A stretch of 64,000 nt of DNA from Hyphomicrobium_A sp963745205 (GTDB taxonomy: Bacteria > Pseudomonadota > Alphaproteobacteria > Rhizobiales > Hyphomicrobiaceae): NCBI GenBank assembly GCA_963745205.1, contig CAVUWX010000017.1:37406-101405 (forward strand), read 5' to 3'. Below the pieces are notes generated by a model. That model was not told where the DNA came from and did no database searches. It worked only from the letters and a program-made list of their open reading frames with translations. The position numbers and the translations under genes were made by a program. The first letter of the stretch is position 1, and each line of letters opens with the position of its first letter. Below are positions 19,492-27,856 of the stretch, one piece after another.

Positions 19492-20487
19492 CTACTTGGG
19501 CCGCTCGTAAGCTTCGACGATACGCGCGACGAGGTCGCGCCGCACCACGTCGGAGGCGGTGAAACGGATTGCCTCGATGCCGGGCACCTCGCGCAGGAGC
19601 GCTATGGCCTCCTCGAGGCCCGACTTGATACCGAACGGCAGATCGACCTGGCTCGGGTCTCCGGTGACGACCATCTTCGAGTTCTCGCCGAGGCGGGTAA
19701 GAAACATCTTCATCTGCATGCTGGTAGTATTCTGCGCTTCATCGAGAATTACGTAGGCGTTGGCGAGCGTCCGCCCCCGCATGAAGGCCAGAGGCGCGAT
19801 CTCGATGACGCCCGCCTCGAGATCGCGTTCCACCTTTTCGGGCGGCAGCACGTCGTAGAGGGCGTCATAGAGCGGGCGCAGATAGGGATCGACCTTCTCG
19901 CGCATGTCGCCCGGCAGGAAGCCCAGCCGCTCGCCCGCTTCCACGGCAGGGCGCGAAAGAATGATGCGCTCGATCAGTCCGCGCTCCAGGCAGTGCGCCG
20001 CGTAAGCGACGGCAAGGTATGTCTTTCCAGTGCCGGCCGGGCCGATGCCGAACACGAGGTCGGTCTTCTCGAGTGCGCGGATGTACGCGCTCTGCATCGG
20101 CGTGCGCGCCTTGATGACACGGCGGCGTGTGGCGATCTGCGCCTGCCCGTCCGCCGGCGACGTCTCCTCACGTGCATGGCGGATGAGGCCGTCGAAATCG
20201 CCCGCGCCGATCGTCTCGCCGGCGACGACGCGGTCATAAAGCTGCTCGAGTACGCCGCGGGCAAGTGCGCAGGCTGCTTCCGGACCGGTGAGGATGACGA
20301 CGTTGCCGTGCGCGTGCGCCTCGATGCCGAGGCGGTCCTCGATCAGCGCCAGGTGGCTGTCGTACTCCCCGAGAAGGCGCGTCAGGTACCGGTTGTCCTC
20401 GAACGGCACCACGATGCGCTTATTGGCGACCTGGACCTTGGTGGGCCTTCCTGGTCCGGAGACCGGGTTCCCGCGAAATGCTGCCAA
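19492..20487 (-). CDS. phoH: PhoH-family ATPase
   Basis: 331 residues. N-terminal KH-like region (HLALIEDRLGIEAHAHGNVV) and a P-loop ATPase domain with Walker A GIGPAGTGKTYLAVAYAAHC, ILSRPAVEAGERLGFLPGDM, Walker B YVILDEAQNTT and TGDPSQVDLP. PhoH2-like proteins of this kind are thought to be RNA helicase-like ATPases that work with YbeY; the exact substrate is unresolved. It is 7 bp upstream of ybeY and about 120 bp downstream of miaB. Confidence 0.94.
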   Translation of the reverse strand: MAAFRGNPVSGPGRPTKVQVANKRIVVPFEDNRYLTRLLGEYDSHLALIEDRLGIEAHAHGNVVILTGPEAACALARGVLEQLYDRVVAGETIGAGDFDGLIRHAREETSPADGQAQIATRRRVIKARTPMQSAYIRALEKTDLVFGIGPAGTGKTYLAVAYAAHCLERGLIERIILSRPAVEAGERLGFLPGDMREKVDPYLRPLYDALYDVLPPEKVERDLEAGVIEIAPLAFMRGRTLANAYVILDEAQNTTSMQMKMFLTRLGENSKMVVTGDPSQVDLPFGIKSGLEEAIALLREVPGIEAIRFTASDVVRRDLVARIVEAYERPK

Positions 20488-20607
20488 TCGGTGCTCCCGA
20501 CGTCGATTACTTCGAATTGTCTCTTCTCGCTGCTTAACCTAGCATACTGCGCCCGCCCCCCAACCGCGGCCCCGATTAGGCAACCCCACGCCATGGTAAA
20601 CGGGGCG

Positions 20608-22035
20608 TCAGACCGGCCGTATGACACCGGCTAGACTATTGGGACCGCAGGCCAAAATTTCAACAGGCAGGATCTGGCCGAGCTGCTCAGGGGGAGCTTC
20701 GGCGTGCACCGCCTGCAGATAGGGAGAGCGGCCCACGAGCTGGCCCAGCCGGCGCCCAGCCTTCTCGAACAGCACAGGCAGCGTGCGCCCCACGCAACGG
20801 GCGTTGAAGGCGCCCTGCTGGGTCTCGAGCAGCCGCTGCAGCCGTGCCAAGCGAAGCGATTTGACCTCGTCCGGCACCTGCTCGCCGAGATTGGCCGCTG
20901 GTGTGCCGGGCCGCGCGCTGTACTTGAACGAGTAGGCCTGCGCGAAGCCGATCTTCTCGGTCAACGCCAGCGTTTCCTCGAACTCGGCGTCCGTCTCGCC
21001 GGGGAACCCAACGATAATGTCGGTCGAAAGCGCGATCTGCGGTTGCGCGGCGCGGATGCGGGCGACGAGATCGAGGTAGTCTCGCGCCGTGTGCTTGCGG
21101 TTCATGGCACTGAGGATGCGATCGCAGCCGGCCTGAAAGGGCAAGTGCAGATAGGGCATAAGCTTTTCTTCCTCGGCGTGCGCGGCGATGAGATCGTTGC
21201 TCATGTCGCGAGGATGGCTCGTCGTGTAGCGCAGGCGCGCGAGGCCTTCGATACCGGCTAAGCGGCGGATGAGCTGCGCGAGCGTCCAAGTGCCTCCGCC
21301 GGTTGCCGCGCCGTGATAGGCATTGACGTTCTGGCCGAGCAGCGTGATCTCGCGCACACCGCTCGCGACGAGCGTCCGCGCCTCGCGCTCGATGTCGGCG
21401 ACGGGGCGCGAGTATTCCGTGCCGCGCGTGTAGGGCACCACGCAGAACGTGCAGAACTTGTCGCAACCTTCCTGCACGGTGAGGAACGCCGTTGCGCCCC
21501 GCGCGGGCGCCCGCGCTGGCAAGCGCGAGAACTTGTCCTCCTCGGGAAAATCAGTATCGACGAGGCTCTTCTTCTCGCGGCCCGTGCGCGCGATGAGCTC
21601 CGGCAGGCGGTGATAGCTCTGCGGTCCGACGACGAGATCGACAACGGGAGCGCGCGCGATGATCTCCGCGCCTTCGGCCTGCGCGACGCAGCCCACGACG
21701 GCAACGAGCGTGGCGCGCCCCGCGGCGGCGCGCTCATTCTTCAGCTCGCGCACACGGCCAAGCTCCGAGTAGACCTTTTCCGCCGCCTTCTCGCGAATGT
21801 GGCAGGTGTTAAGCACAACGAGGTCGGCATCCTCGATGCGTGCGGTCGGCGCGTAGCCTTGTTGCGCGAGCGCTTCCGTCATGCGCTCGGAGTCGTAGAC
21901 GTTCATCTGGCAGCCGTACGACTTGACGAAGACCTTGCCGCCCGCGCGTGCAGGCGCGGTGGGCAAAGAGCAATCGGCGCGCTCTTCACCCGCGTCGCGA
22001 GGCTCGCCTGCCGGCCGGTCGTCCATCGTCTTCAC
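20608..22035 (-). CDS. miaB: tRNA-2-methylthio-N6-isopentenyladenosine synthase
   Basis: 475 residues. MiaB is a radical-SAM enzyme that adds a methylthio group to i6A37 in tRNA. The N-terminal UPF0004 domain holds one iron-sulfur cluster (KVFVKSYGCQMNVYDSERM, VLNTCHIREKA, VVGCVAQAEG); the radical-SAM cluster motif CxxxCxxC is QEGCDKFCTFCVVPYTRG; the TRAM domain is C-terminal (RTLPVLFEKAGRRLGQLVGR, ending VEILACGPNSLAGVI). An N-terminal extension of about 30 residues is Ala/Asp-rich. Its start overlaps the plsC stop (ATGA). Confidence 0.96.
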   Translation of the reverse strand: MKTMDDRPAGEPRDAGEERADCSLPTAPARAGGKVFVKSYGCQMNVYDSERMTEALAQQGYAPTARIEDADLVVLNTCHIREKAAEKVYSELGRVRELKNERAAAGRATLVAVVGCVAQAEGAEIIARAPVVDLVVGPQSYHRLPELIARTGREKKSLVDTDFPEEDKFSRLPARAPARGATAFLTVQEGCDKFCTFCVVPYTRGTEYSRPVADIEREARTLVASGVREITLLGQNVNAYHGAATGGGTWTLAQLIRRLAGIEGLARLRYTTSHPRDMSNDLIAAHAEEEKLMPYLHLPFQAGCDRILSAMNRKHTARDYLDLVARIRAAQPQIALSTDIIVGFPGETDAEFEETLALTEKIGFAQAYSFKYSARPGTPAANLGEQVPDEVKSLRLARLQRLLETQQGAFNARCVGRTLPVLFEKAGRRLGQLVGRSPYLQAVHAEAPPEQLGQILPVEILACGPNSLAGVIRPV

Positions 22036-23003
22036 ACGCTCTCCGCCAAATCGTGCCGGATGGCAGCACTCTCGCGATGATTTGTCCAGTTTGCGCCCGG
22101 ACGCCGATGCCGCGGGCCTTCTACACCCACTTTGCGGCGTGCCGGCTCGTGGAGCGCGGCCTGGACCGGCGCGGGGCCGATATCAGGGGCGACGACGGCA
22201 AGCGGCTCCTGAGGCCCCCGCGCGCGCAGGATTCTCACCACATGCTCTCGCACCTCGGCCTCGCTGCGCCGAGCAAGATCCTTGCGGTCAGCGAAGCTCG
22301 ACAGCGGCACCGGCGGCCCGACCCGGATGCGCACATCGAGCGGGCCGGATTTCAACAGGCGCCAGGCGTGGGAGCGCATTTCCATGTCACCATACCAGCC
22401 GACGAGGGGTCGGTCGGCGCGGCCAAGCGGAATGCCGTGCAGGCGGGTGTATACGAGCGACAGCGTCTGCACCACGGCGTCCGGGGCTTCGCGTTCGGAC
22501 CGGCCTGATGGCTTTGCGGCGGCGAACAGCGAGGTCATGAAAGGCAGCACGCGGTTGCCGTCGCTCGACGTGCCCTCGGCGAACAGTACGATTGCGTCGC
22601 CCTGCTCGAGTCGCGACAGGATCTCGCCCGCGGCCTCGCCGACGGCTGATCGCTTGGCGCGATCGACGAACACGGAGCGCTGCAGCCGCGCGAGCGCGGA
22701 GACGAACGGCCAGCCGCCCACCTCCTTCTTCGCCACGAATGAGACGGGCGCAACGGCGGACAGCACGGGGATGTCGAGCCAGGAGGTGTGGTTGGCAACG
22801 AGGAGCACGGGCCGGTCGTTCGCAACCTCGCCGTCGAGTTCGATGCGGACGCCGAGCAGGCGGCACACGCGGCGGTGATACCAGTTGGGAAAGCGACGCG
22901 CGGCGGTCGAATTGAGGCGCAGCAGTGCGGCCTGCACGGGCATCAAAGGAACCGTAAGCGCGAAGAAGCCGGCCAGAACGGAACCGCCCCTTACTGCGCC
23001 CAT
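22032..23003 (-). CDS. plsC: 1-acyl-sn-glycerol-3-phosphate acyltransferase
   Basis: 323 residues. PlsC-type enzymes acylate lysophosphatidic acid at the inner membrane to make phosphatidic acid. Seen: an N-terminal hydrophobic segment (SVLAGFFALTVPLMPVQAAL), the catalytic NHTSWLD motif (H-x4-D), the EGTSSDGNRVLPF substrate-binding motif and VYTRLHGIPL. The C-terminal 60 residues are basic and Pro-rich with no recognised domain, longer than usual. It is coupled to miaB by a 4-base overlap and follows fur by 21 bp. A role in ornithine-lipid synthesis (OlsA-like) cannot be excluded. Confidence 0.88.
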   Translation of the reverse strand: MGAVRGGSVLAGFFALTVPLMPVQAALLRLNSTAARRFPNWYHRRVCRLLGVRIELDGEVANDRPVLLVANHTSWLDIPVLSAVAPVSFVAKKEVGGWPFVSALARLQRSVFVDRAKRSAVGEAAGEILSRLEQGDAIVLFAEGTSSDGNRVLPFMTSLFAAAKPSGRSEREAPDAVVQTLSLVYTRLHGIPLGRADRPLVGWYGDMEMRSHAWRLLKSGPLDVRIRVGPPVPLSSFADRKDLARRSEAEVREHVVRILRARGPQEPLAVVAPDIGPAPVQAALHEPARRKVGVEGPRHRRPGANWTNHRESAAIRHDLAESV

Positions 23004-23024
23004 TTCGCGTCTCCGCTGCGCCCG

Positions 23025-23465
23025 CTACTTCTTGGCCGCCTTCACGCGGACACCATAAAGCTCGAGCCGATGCCCGACGAGCTTGAAACCGAGCTCGCGC
23101 GCGATCCGCTCCTGCAACGCCTCGATCGACTCGTTGCGGAATTCGATGACGCGACCGCTTTCAACGTCGATGAGGTGATCGTGATGTGGGCCCGAAGCTT
23201 CCTCGTAGCGCCCTCGCTTATGGCCGAAGTCGTGGCGCTCGAGGATGCCCTTCTCCGAGAACAGCTTCAGCGTGCGATAGACGGTCGATAGTGAGATGTG
23301 CGCGTCGACCTCATTGGCGCGGCGATAGACCTCCTCGACGTCGGGGTGGTCCTTCGCGGAGCCGAGCACGCGCGCGATCACCCGCCGCTGGCCTGTCATG
23401 CGCAAGCCTTGCGCCGCGCACAGCTCCTCGATGCGGGAGAGGTGGTCCTTATCGGTGTCGGGCAT
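23025..23465 (-). CDS. Fur/Mur-family metal-responsive repressor
   Basis: 146 residues. The winged-helix DNA-binding domain (AAQGLRMTGQRRVIARVLGS, AHISLSTVYRTLKLFSEKGI) is followed by the metal-sensing dimerisation domain with the conserved HHDHLIDVESGRVIEF segment. The zinc CxxC pairs of E. coli Fur are absent, as in alphaproteobacterial Fur/Mur proteins, which respond to manganese or iron. Irr is the main alternative; the HHDHLI segment with the following E-x-GRVIEF and the C-terminal HRLELYGV fit Fur/Mur better. Conserved near miaB, rimI and tsaB in Rhizobiales. Confidence 0.9.
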   Translation of the reverse strand: MPDTDKDHLSRIEELCAAQGLRMTGQRRVIARVLGSAKDHPDVEEVYRRANEVDAHISLSTVYRTLKLFSEKGILERHDFGHKRGRYEEASGPHHDHLIDVESGRVIEFRNESIEALQERIARELGFKLVGHRLELYGVRVKAAKK

Positions 23466-23550
23466 GAAGCGGCCGATCAGCTCACGCTCACTAATGCTTT
23501 ATATGAGGGCCTTTGCGGCCCGTCCACCCGCGGCGCGGGACGGTTTCCGG

Positions 23551-24039
23551 CTATAGGGCAAGAGACAGGATAAGGGCATCGACCGGCTGGCTGCCGGAGC
23601 GCGCATAGTAGCCCTTGCGCCGCGCAACTACGGCAAAGGCGAGCCCCTCGTACAGTCTTATCGCCGCAGCGTTGTCGGCGGCCACCTCGAGAAACAGGCG
23701 GTCGACCTCGGCGCGCCGTGCCGCGCGGATGAGGCCCTCGACCATCTGCCGAGCGATGCCGCGACGCTGCCACTCGGGCGCGACCCCGATCGACTGGATC
23801 TCCGCCTGGTCCGCCGCGATCTGGCCGATGACGAAACCAGCTATCGCCTTCGGGTCGCGCACTTGCGCGACGAATGCCGCGGCGGCTGGATGCTCGATCA
23901 GCCGGCCGATGCTCTCGGCATCCCAAGCGGGGTTGAACAGGCGCGCGTGCAGGGCGGCGATGTCGGCGGCGCGTTCGGGGGTCGCCCACAATAGGCTCAG
24001 GTTGCGCGGGTCGACCGGGATCAACGTTGCAGGCGTCAT
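23551..24039 (-). CDS. rimI: ribosomal-protein-alanine N-acetyltransferase-like GNAT protein
   Basis: 162 residues with a single GNAT domain: ADIAALHARLFNPAWDAESI, VRDPKAIAGFVIGQIAADQA, the acetyl-CoA loop EWQRRGIARQMVEGLIRAA, VAADNAAAIRLYEGLAFAVV and the family-typical ARRKGYYAR end. RimI acetylates the N-terminal Ala of S18. The ATG overlaps the tsaB stop (ATGA). tsaB-rimI pairing is widespread, which supports the call. Confidence 0.88.
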   Translation of the reverse strand: MTPATLIPVDPRNLSLLWATPERAADIAALHARLFNPAWDAESIGRLIEHPAAAAFVAQVRDPKAIAGFVIGQIAADQAEIQSIGVAPEWQRRGIARQMVEGLIRAARRAEVDRLFLEVAADNAAAIRLYEGLAFAVVARRKGYYARSGSQPVDALILSLAL

Positions 24040-24743
24040 TGTTGGGCTCTCGCGATCGATTTCCCGTCCTGCGGCTTGGCGTCGGGCGCCCGGAGGTAGA
24101 GCGGCACGAGCGGAGCTCGACTGGCGGGAAGCTCAATGGCCATGCGGGCCAACGCCGCGGCATCGGGCTGCAAATCCGGCAGGCGTGCCGTCGCGCCGCG
24201 CCCATCCGCAGCGGCGGCGGCAGCGACGGCTTCGGCGGCCGAACCCACGACGATGAGCGGCCCATGACCGATCCGGCCCGCATCTTCGATAGCGAGAAGC
24301 TGGGGGAGCGATTTCGGTTCAAATACACTCGCCCCGAAAAGCTGCACGTAAGCTTGCCCACGCCGCGCATCGACGGCTACTGCGAGGTCGGCGTCTCGAG
24401 GCAGAGAGCTGAGCTCGCGCCGAGCCGTCTCCGCCATGACGGCGAGGCTCGACGCGCCGACGAGGGCAATGCCGGTCGAAAGCGCAAGCGCGCGCGCCGC
24501 AGCGACCCCGATGCGCGTTCCGGTGAACGTGCCGGGCCCTACGGTGACGGCGAGGCGATTGATATCCTCAAAGGTGACACCGGCCAGGCGCATGACCTCC
24601 TCGATCATCGGCAGCAGCCTCTCGGCGTGGCCCGTCTCGAAGCGCTCGAGCGAGCGGGCGAGCTCGATAGCGCCCTCGCCACGCGTCTGCGCAACGCAAA
24701 CGGAGCACGCGTCAAAACAGGTGTCGAATGCCAATACGTTCAT
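24036..24743 (-). CDS. tsaB: tRNA threonylcarbamoyladenosine biosynthesis protein TsaB
   Basis: About 235 residues from the ATG at 24741-24743 (MNVLAFDTCFDACSVCVAQT). TsaB is the non-catalytic partner of TsaD in forming t6A37 of ANN-decoding tRNAs. It has the ASKHA fold: LERFETGHAERLLPMIEEVM, VTVGPGTFTGTRIGVAAARA, and RRGQAYVQLFG. The longer frame to 24773 adds ten residues with no family support. It is co-transcribed with rimI. Confidence 0.93.
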   Translation of the reverse strand: MNVLAFDTCFDACSVCVAQTRGEGAIELARSLERFETGHAERLLPMIEEVMRLAGVTFEDINRLAVTVGPGTFTGTRIGVAAARALALSTGIALVGASSLAVMAETARRELSSLPRDADLAVAVDARRGQAYVQLFGASVFEPKSLPQLLAIEDAGRIGHGPLIVVGSAAEAVAAAAAADGRGATARLPDLQPDAAALARMAIELPASRAPLVPLYLRAPDAKPQDGKSIARAQQ

Positions 24744-24809
24744 GGCCGCCAGCCTATACGCAGCGTGCGCCACATTTTCCAGTCCCTACGGGAAGCGCGG
24801 GAAGGGGCT

Positions 24810-25400
24810 TCAGATGATCTTGGCCATTTCTGCGAACGTAAACCGCGGCGAGCGCGGCATTACGCCGGCCCAATCGCCGTAGCCGAGATTGCACAGGAAA
24901 TTCGACTTTACGCTGGTGCCGGCGAAAAATGTCTTGTCCACACCCGCATTGTCGAACCCGGACATCGGCCCGCAGTCGAGGCCTAAGGCCCGCGCGGCGA
25001 CGATCAGGTAGGCGCCCTGCAGCGTGCCGTTGCGGAAGGCCGTCTCCTTTATCTTCTCCGGCTGGCCTGCAAACCAGCTTCGCGCATCCGTATGCGGGAA
25101 GAGATTCGGCAGGTGCTCGTAGAACTCCAGGTCGTAGCCGACGATGGTGCAGACGGGCGCCTGCATCGTCTTTTCGCGATTACCCTCGCTCAAGTGCGGC
25201 TTCAGGCGCTCCTTAGCCGCCTTCGATGTCACGAAGATGAAGCGCGCCGGCGAGCAGTTGGCACTGGTAGGGCCGAGCTTGAGCACGTCGACGAGGCGGT
25301 GCAGGAGGTCGTCCGGCACGTCGTTTTGCAGCCACTTGTTGTGCGTGCGGGCGTCCAGAAAAATCTCGCGAAGTGCGGCTTCGTCGATGGCTTGCGACAT
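24810..25400 (-). CDS. nitroreductase-family protein (RutE/HadB-like malonic semialdehyde reductase)
   Basis: 196 residues from the ATG at 25398-25400 (MSQAIDEAALREIFLDARTH). An FMN-dependent nitroreductase of the RutE type: NDVPDDLLHRLVDVLKLGPT, SANCSPARFIFVTSKAAKER, FRNGTLQGAYLIVAARALGL, DCGPMSGFDNAGVD and NFLCNLGYGD. RutE reduces malonic semialdehyde in pyrimidine breakdown, but no rut genes are near, so the physiological substrate is open. In Rhizobiales it is regularly found between nfu and tsaB. Confidence 0.88.
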   Translation of the reverse strand: MSQAIDEAALREIFLDARTHNKWLQNDVPDDLLHRLVDVLKLGPTSANCSPARFIFVTSKAAKERLKPHLSEGNREKTMQAPVCTIVGYDLEFYEHLPNLFPHTDARSWFAGQPEKIKETAFRNGTLQGAYLIVAARALGLDCGPMSGFDNAGVDKTFFAGTSVKSNFLCNLGYGDWAGVMPRSPRFTFAEMAKII

Positions 25401-25433
25401 GAGGAAGGTCTCCTGGCAACGGCACGGCGCCAT

Positions 25434-25466
25434 CCTAACGAAGAACCCCGCTTGGATGGGCGGGGC
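25434..25466 (-). terminator. terminator-like hairpin after the Nfu gene
   Basis: CCCCGC (25446-25451) pairs with GCGGGG (25460-25465) over an 8-base loop, and on the minus strand the stem is followed by TTCTTCGTT. It lies between the Nfu gene and the nitroreductase gene. The U-tract is broken, so strength is uncertain. Confidence 0.45.
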
Positions 25467-25504
25467 TCCACAACTATTCGAGATGGCAGATCGGGATGCG
25501 AGCC

Positions 25505-26056
25505 TCAGGCGGCGCGCACCTCCTGCACCTCGGGGCAGAAGTGCCGCAACAGGTTCTCGATGCCGTGCTGCAGGGTCGCCGTGGAGCTCGGACAGCCGGA
25601 GCAGGCTCCGCGCATGTGCAAATAGACGACGCCGTCGCGGAAGCCCGAGAACGTGATGTCGCCGCCGTCCTGCGCGACCGCAGGGCGCACGCGCGTCTCG
25701 AGCAACTCCTTGATGGTGTCGACGACGGCCTGGTCCTTGGCATCGTAGGAGGCGCTCGCGGCGTCGTTGGCCACTTCGGCGACGACGGGAACGCCCGACA
25801 CATAGTGCTCCATGATGGCGCCGAGGATCATCGGCTTCAGGTGCTGCCACTCGCCGTCGCCCTTCGTCACGGAAATGAAGTCCGAGCCGAGAAACACCCC
25901 ACGCACGCCCTTGATGTCGAACAAGCGCGTCGCGAGCGGAGACGCCAGCGCCTCGCTCTTGCTGGTGAAGTCAGCGGTGCCCTCGGCAAGCACGGGCTTG
26001 CCCGGAATGAATTTCAGCGTGGCGGGATTGGGCGTCGCCTCGGTCTGGATGAACAT
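25505..26056 (-). CDS. Nfu-type iron-sulfur cluster scaffold protein
   Basis: 183 residues from the ATG at 26054-26056 (MFIQTEATPNPATLKFIPGK). The N-terminal Nfu_N domain (TRLFDIKGVRGVFLGSDFIS) and the C-terminal NifU-like domain with the cluster-binding CxxC in MRGACSGCPSSTATL are both present. Nfu proteins carry [4Fe-4S] clusters to client enzymes such as lipoate synthase and aconitase. The longer frame to 26104 adds a basic leader and is less likely in a bacterium. Confidence 0.94.
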   Translation of the reverse strand: MFIQTEATPNPATLKFIPGKPVLAEGTADFTSKSEALASPLATRLFDIKGVRGVFLGSDFISVTKGDGEWQHLKPMILGAIMEHYVSGVPVVAEVANDAASASYDAKDQAVVDTIKELLETRVRPAVAQDGGDITFSGFRDGVVYLHMRGACSGCPSSTATLQHGIENLLRHFCPEVQEVRAA

Positions 26057-26168
26057 CGCCTCGCGTCTCCGTCTGGTCGTGCGCTGGCTCGCGGCTGCCG
26101 GCACTCGGGTACTGCTGTAAGAACCCCTCTAAGATAAGGGACATCGGCCGCGAATTCGAGGGCTTCCT

Positions 26169-26678
26169 TCAGGCAAGCGCCTGAATATCGGCAAGTTCCA
26201 AGGTCCCCGGGACGATGGTGATGGGGATGGGGAAGGTTCCGGCCGTCGTGCCGGCGGCCAGGGTAGAGACGAGCGGGCCGGGGCCTGCCGGGTCGTTGGA
26301 GGCCCCGAGCACCAGGAGCGCGATATCGTCGTCCTCGTCGATGAGCCTGCGGATCTCTTCGGCCTTGGCACCCTCGCGGATGATCTCCTCACAGGCCACT
26401 CCCTCGAAGCCCGCGAGGTTGAGCTTGCGCCGGAATAGGCGGAATAGCGCCTTGGCCTTCGCCGTCTCCTCCTCGACCTGCTGCTGCCGCACGTTGATCC
26501 AGTGCTGGAACTCCTGCGGCACAATCACGTAGAGCATCACGATCGAGCCGGAGGACCGCTGGATGCGGCTCGCGGCGAAGTAAAGGGCGCTCTCGACCTC
26601 CATGCTCTCGTCGACGATGAGCAGGAACTTGCGAAAGTGACCGGCTTCGAAGGAACGGCGCGTCTTTTTCGAGCTCAT
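26169..26678 (-). CDS. universal stress protein (UspA family)
   Basis: 169 residues from the ATG at 26676-26678 (MSSKKTRRSFEAGHFRKFLL). One Usp domain: FLLIVDESMEVESALYFAAS, GSIVMLYVIVPQ, and the nucleotide-binding region LLVLGASNDPAGPGPLVSTL. The classic ATP-binding G-x2-G-x9-G(S/T) motif is only partly kept. UspA proteins bind ATP or other nucleotides and respond to stress; the specific role is unknown. Position between nfu and trpS is usual in this order. Confidence 0.85.
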   Translation of the reverse strand: MSSKKTRRSFEAGHFRKFLLIVDESMEVESALYFAASRIQRSSGSIVMLYVIVPQEFQHWINVRQQQVEEETAKAKALFRLFRRKLNLAGFEGVACEEIIREGAKAEEIRRLIDEDDDIALLVLGASNDPAGPGPLVSTLAAGTTAGTFPIPITIVPGTLELADIQALA

Positions 26679-26748
26679 GCGCGCATGCTGCCACGAGGCG
26701 ACGCCGTCCACAATAAGCCGGTGCCCCAGCAAACGGGCCAGCGGAGGC

Positions 26749-27786
26749 TCACGAGCGCACGAACCCGACGATGTCCTTGACCTCGTCGAGCACCGGCTTG
26801 GCGATGGCGCGGGCGCGAGCCGCGCCGTCGGCGAGGATGCGGTCGATCTCGGCGGGGTCGTTCAAGAGACGCTTCGTCTCCCCGGCGATGGGAGCAAGCT
26901 GCGCGGTGCACAACTCGGCGAGAGCCTTCTTGAAGGCCGAGAACTGCGAACCGCCGAACTCCGTGAGGACCTCTGCTTTCGACTTACCCGCGAGGGCTGC
27001 GTAGATGCCGACGAGGTTCTCCGCCTCGGGGCGCCCTTCCAGGCCCTTCTCCTCGGAGGGCAGCGGCTCGGGATCGGTCTTCGCCTTCTGGATCTTCTTG
27101 GCGATGGTGTCGGCATCGTCGGTCAAATTAATGCGCGAAAGATCGGATGGGTCCGACTTCGACATCTTCTTCGTGCCGTCGCGCAGGCTCATAACGCGCG
27201 TCGCAGGGCCGGTGATGACCGGCTCCGGCAGCGGGAAGAATATGCCGTCAGCGTGACCGGCCTTCTCGATCCACGTCTTGAAATCGTTGTTGAACTTCTG
27301 CGCGATGTCGCGCGCAAGCTCCAGGTGCTGCTTCTGGTCGTCGCCGACGGGAACGTGCGTCGCCCGGTAGGCGAGGATGTCGGCCGCCATCAGGTTGGGA
27401 TAGACGTAGAGGCCGACAGATGCGTTCTCGCGATCCTTGCCGGCCTTCTCCTTGAACTGGGTCATGCGGTTGAGCCAGCCGAGCCTGGCAACGCAATTGA
27501 AAATCCACGCGAGCTCGGCGTGCGCGGCGACCTCGCTCTGGTTGAAGAGGATCGAGCGCTTGGGGTCGAGGCCGGAGGCGATATAGGTCGCGGTCACCTG
27601 GCGGATGGCGCTCTTCAGCTCGTCGGGGTCCTGCCACACGGTGATCGCGTGCATGTCGACGACGCAGTAGATGCACTCGTGCGTCTTCTGCAGCGCGATC
27701 CAGTTGACCATGGCGCCGAGGTAGTTGCCCAGATGCAGGCTGCCCGTCGGCTGCATGCCGGAGAACACGCGCTCCTTGAATGCCAT
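26749..27786 (-). CDS. trpS: tryptophan-tRNA ligase
   Basis: 345 residues, normal length for a class I TrpRS. The HIGH-type motif is PTGSLHLGNYLGAM and the KMSKS motif is KKMSKSDPSDLSRINL. Other family segments: YCVVDMHAITVWQDP, FNQSEVAAHAELAWIFNCVA, YPNLMAADILAYRATHVPVG, DDQKQHLELARDIAQKFN. It lies downstream of murJ on the same strand. Confidence 0.97.
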   Translation of the reverse strand: MAFKERVFSGMQPTGSLHLGNYLGAMVNWIALQKTHECIYCVVDMHAITVWQDPDELKSAIRQVTATYIASGLDPKRSILFNQSEVAAHAELAWIFNCVARLGWLNRMTQFKEKAGKDRENASVGLYVYPNLMAADILAYRATHVPVGDDQKQHLELARDIAQKFNNDFKTWIEKAGHADGIFFPLPEPVITGPATRVMSLRDGTKKMSKSDPSDLSRINLTDDADTIAKKIQKAKTDPEPLPSEEKGLEGRPEAENLVGIYAALAGKSKAEVLTEFGGSQFSAFKKALAELCTAQLAPIAGETKRLLNDPAEIDRILADGAARARAIAKPVLDEVKDIVGFVRS

Positions 27787-27856
27787 TGTCTTCTCTCCCT
27801 CGATCGGGGCGCGTTATGGCGCGCGAGGGGCGCCCGCGCAAGGCCGCGATTGCCGA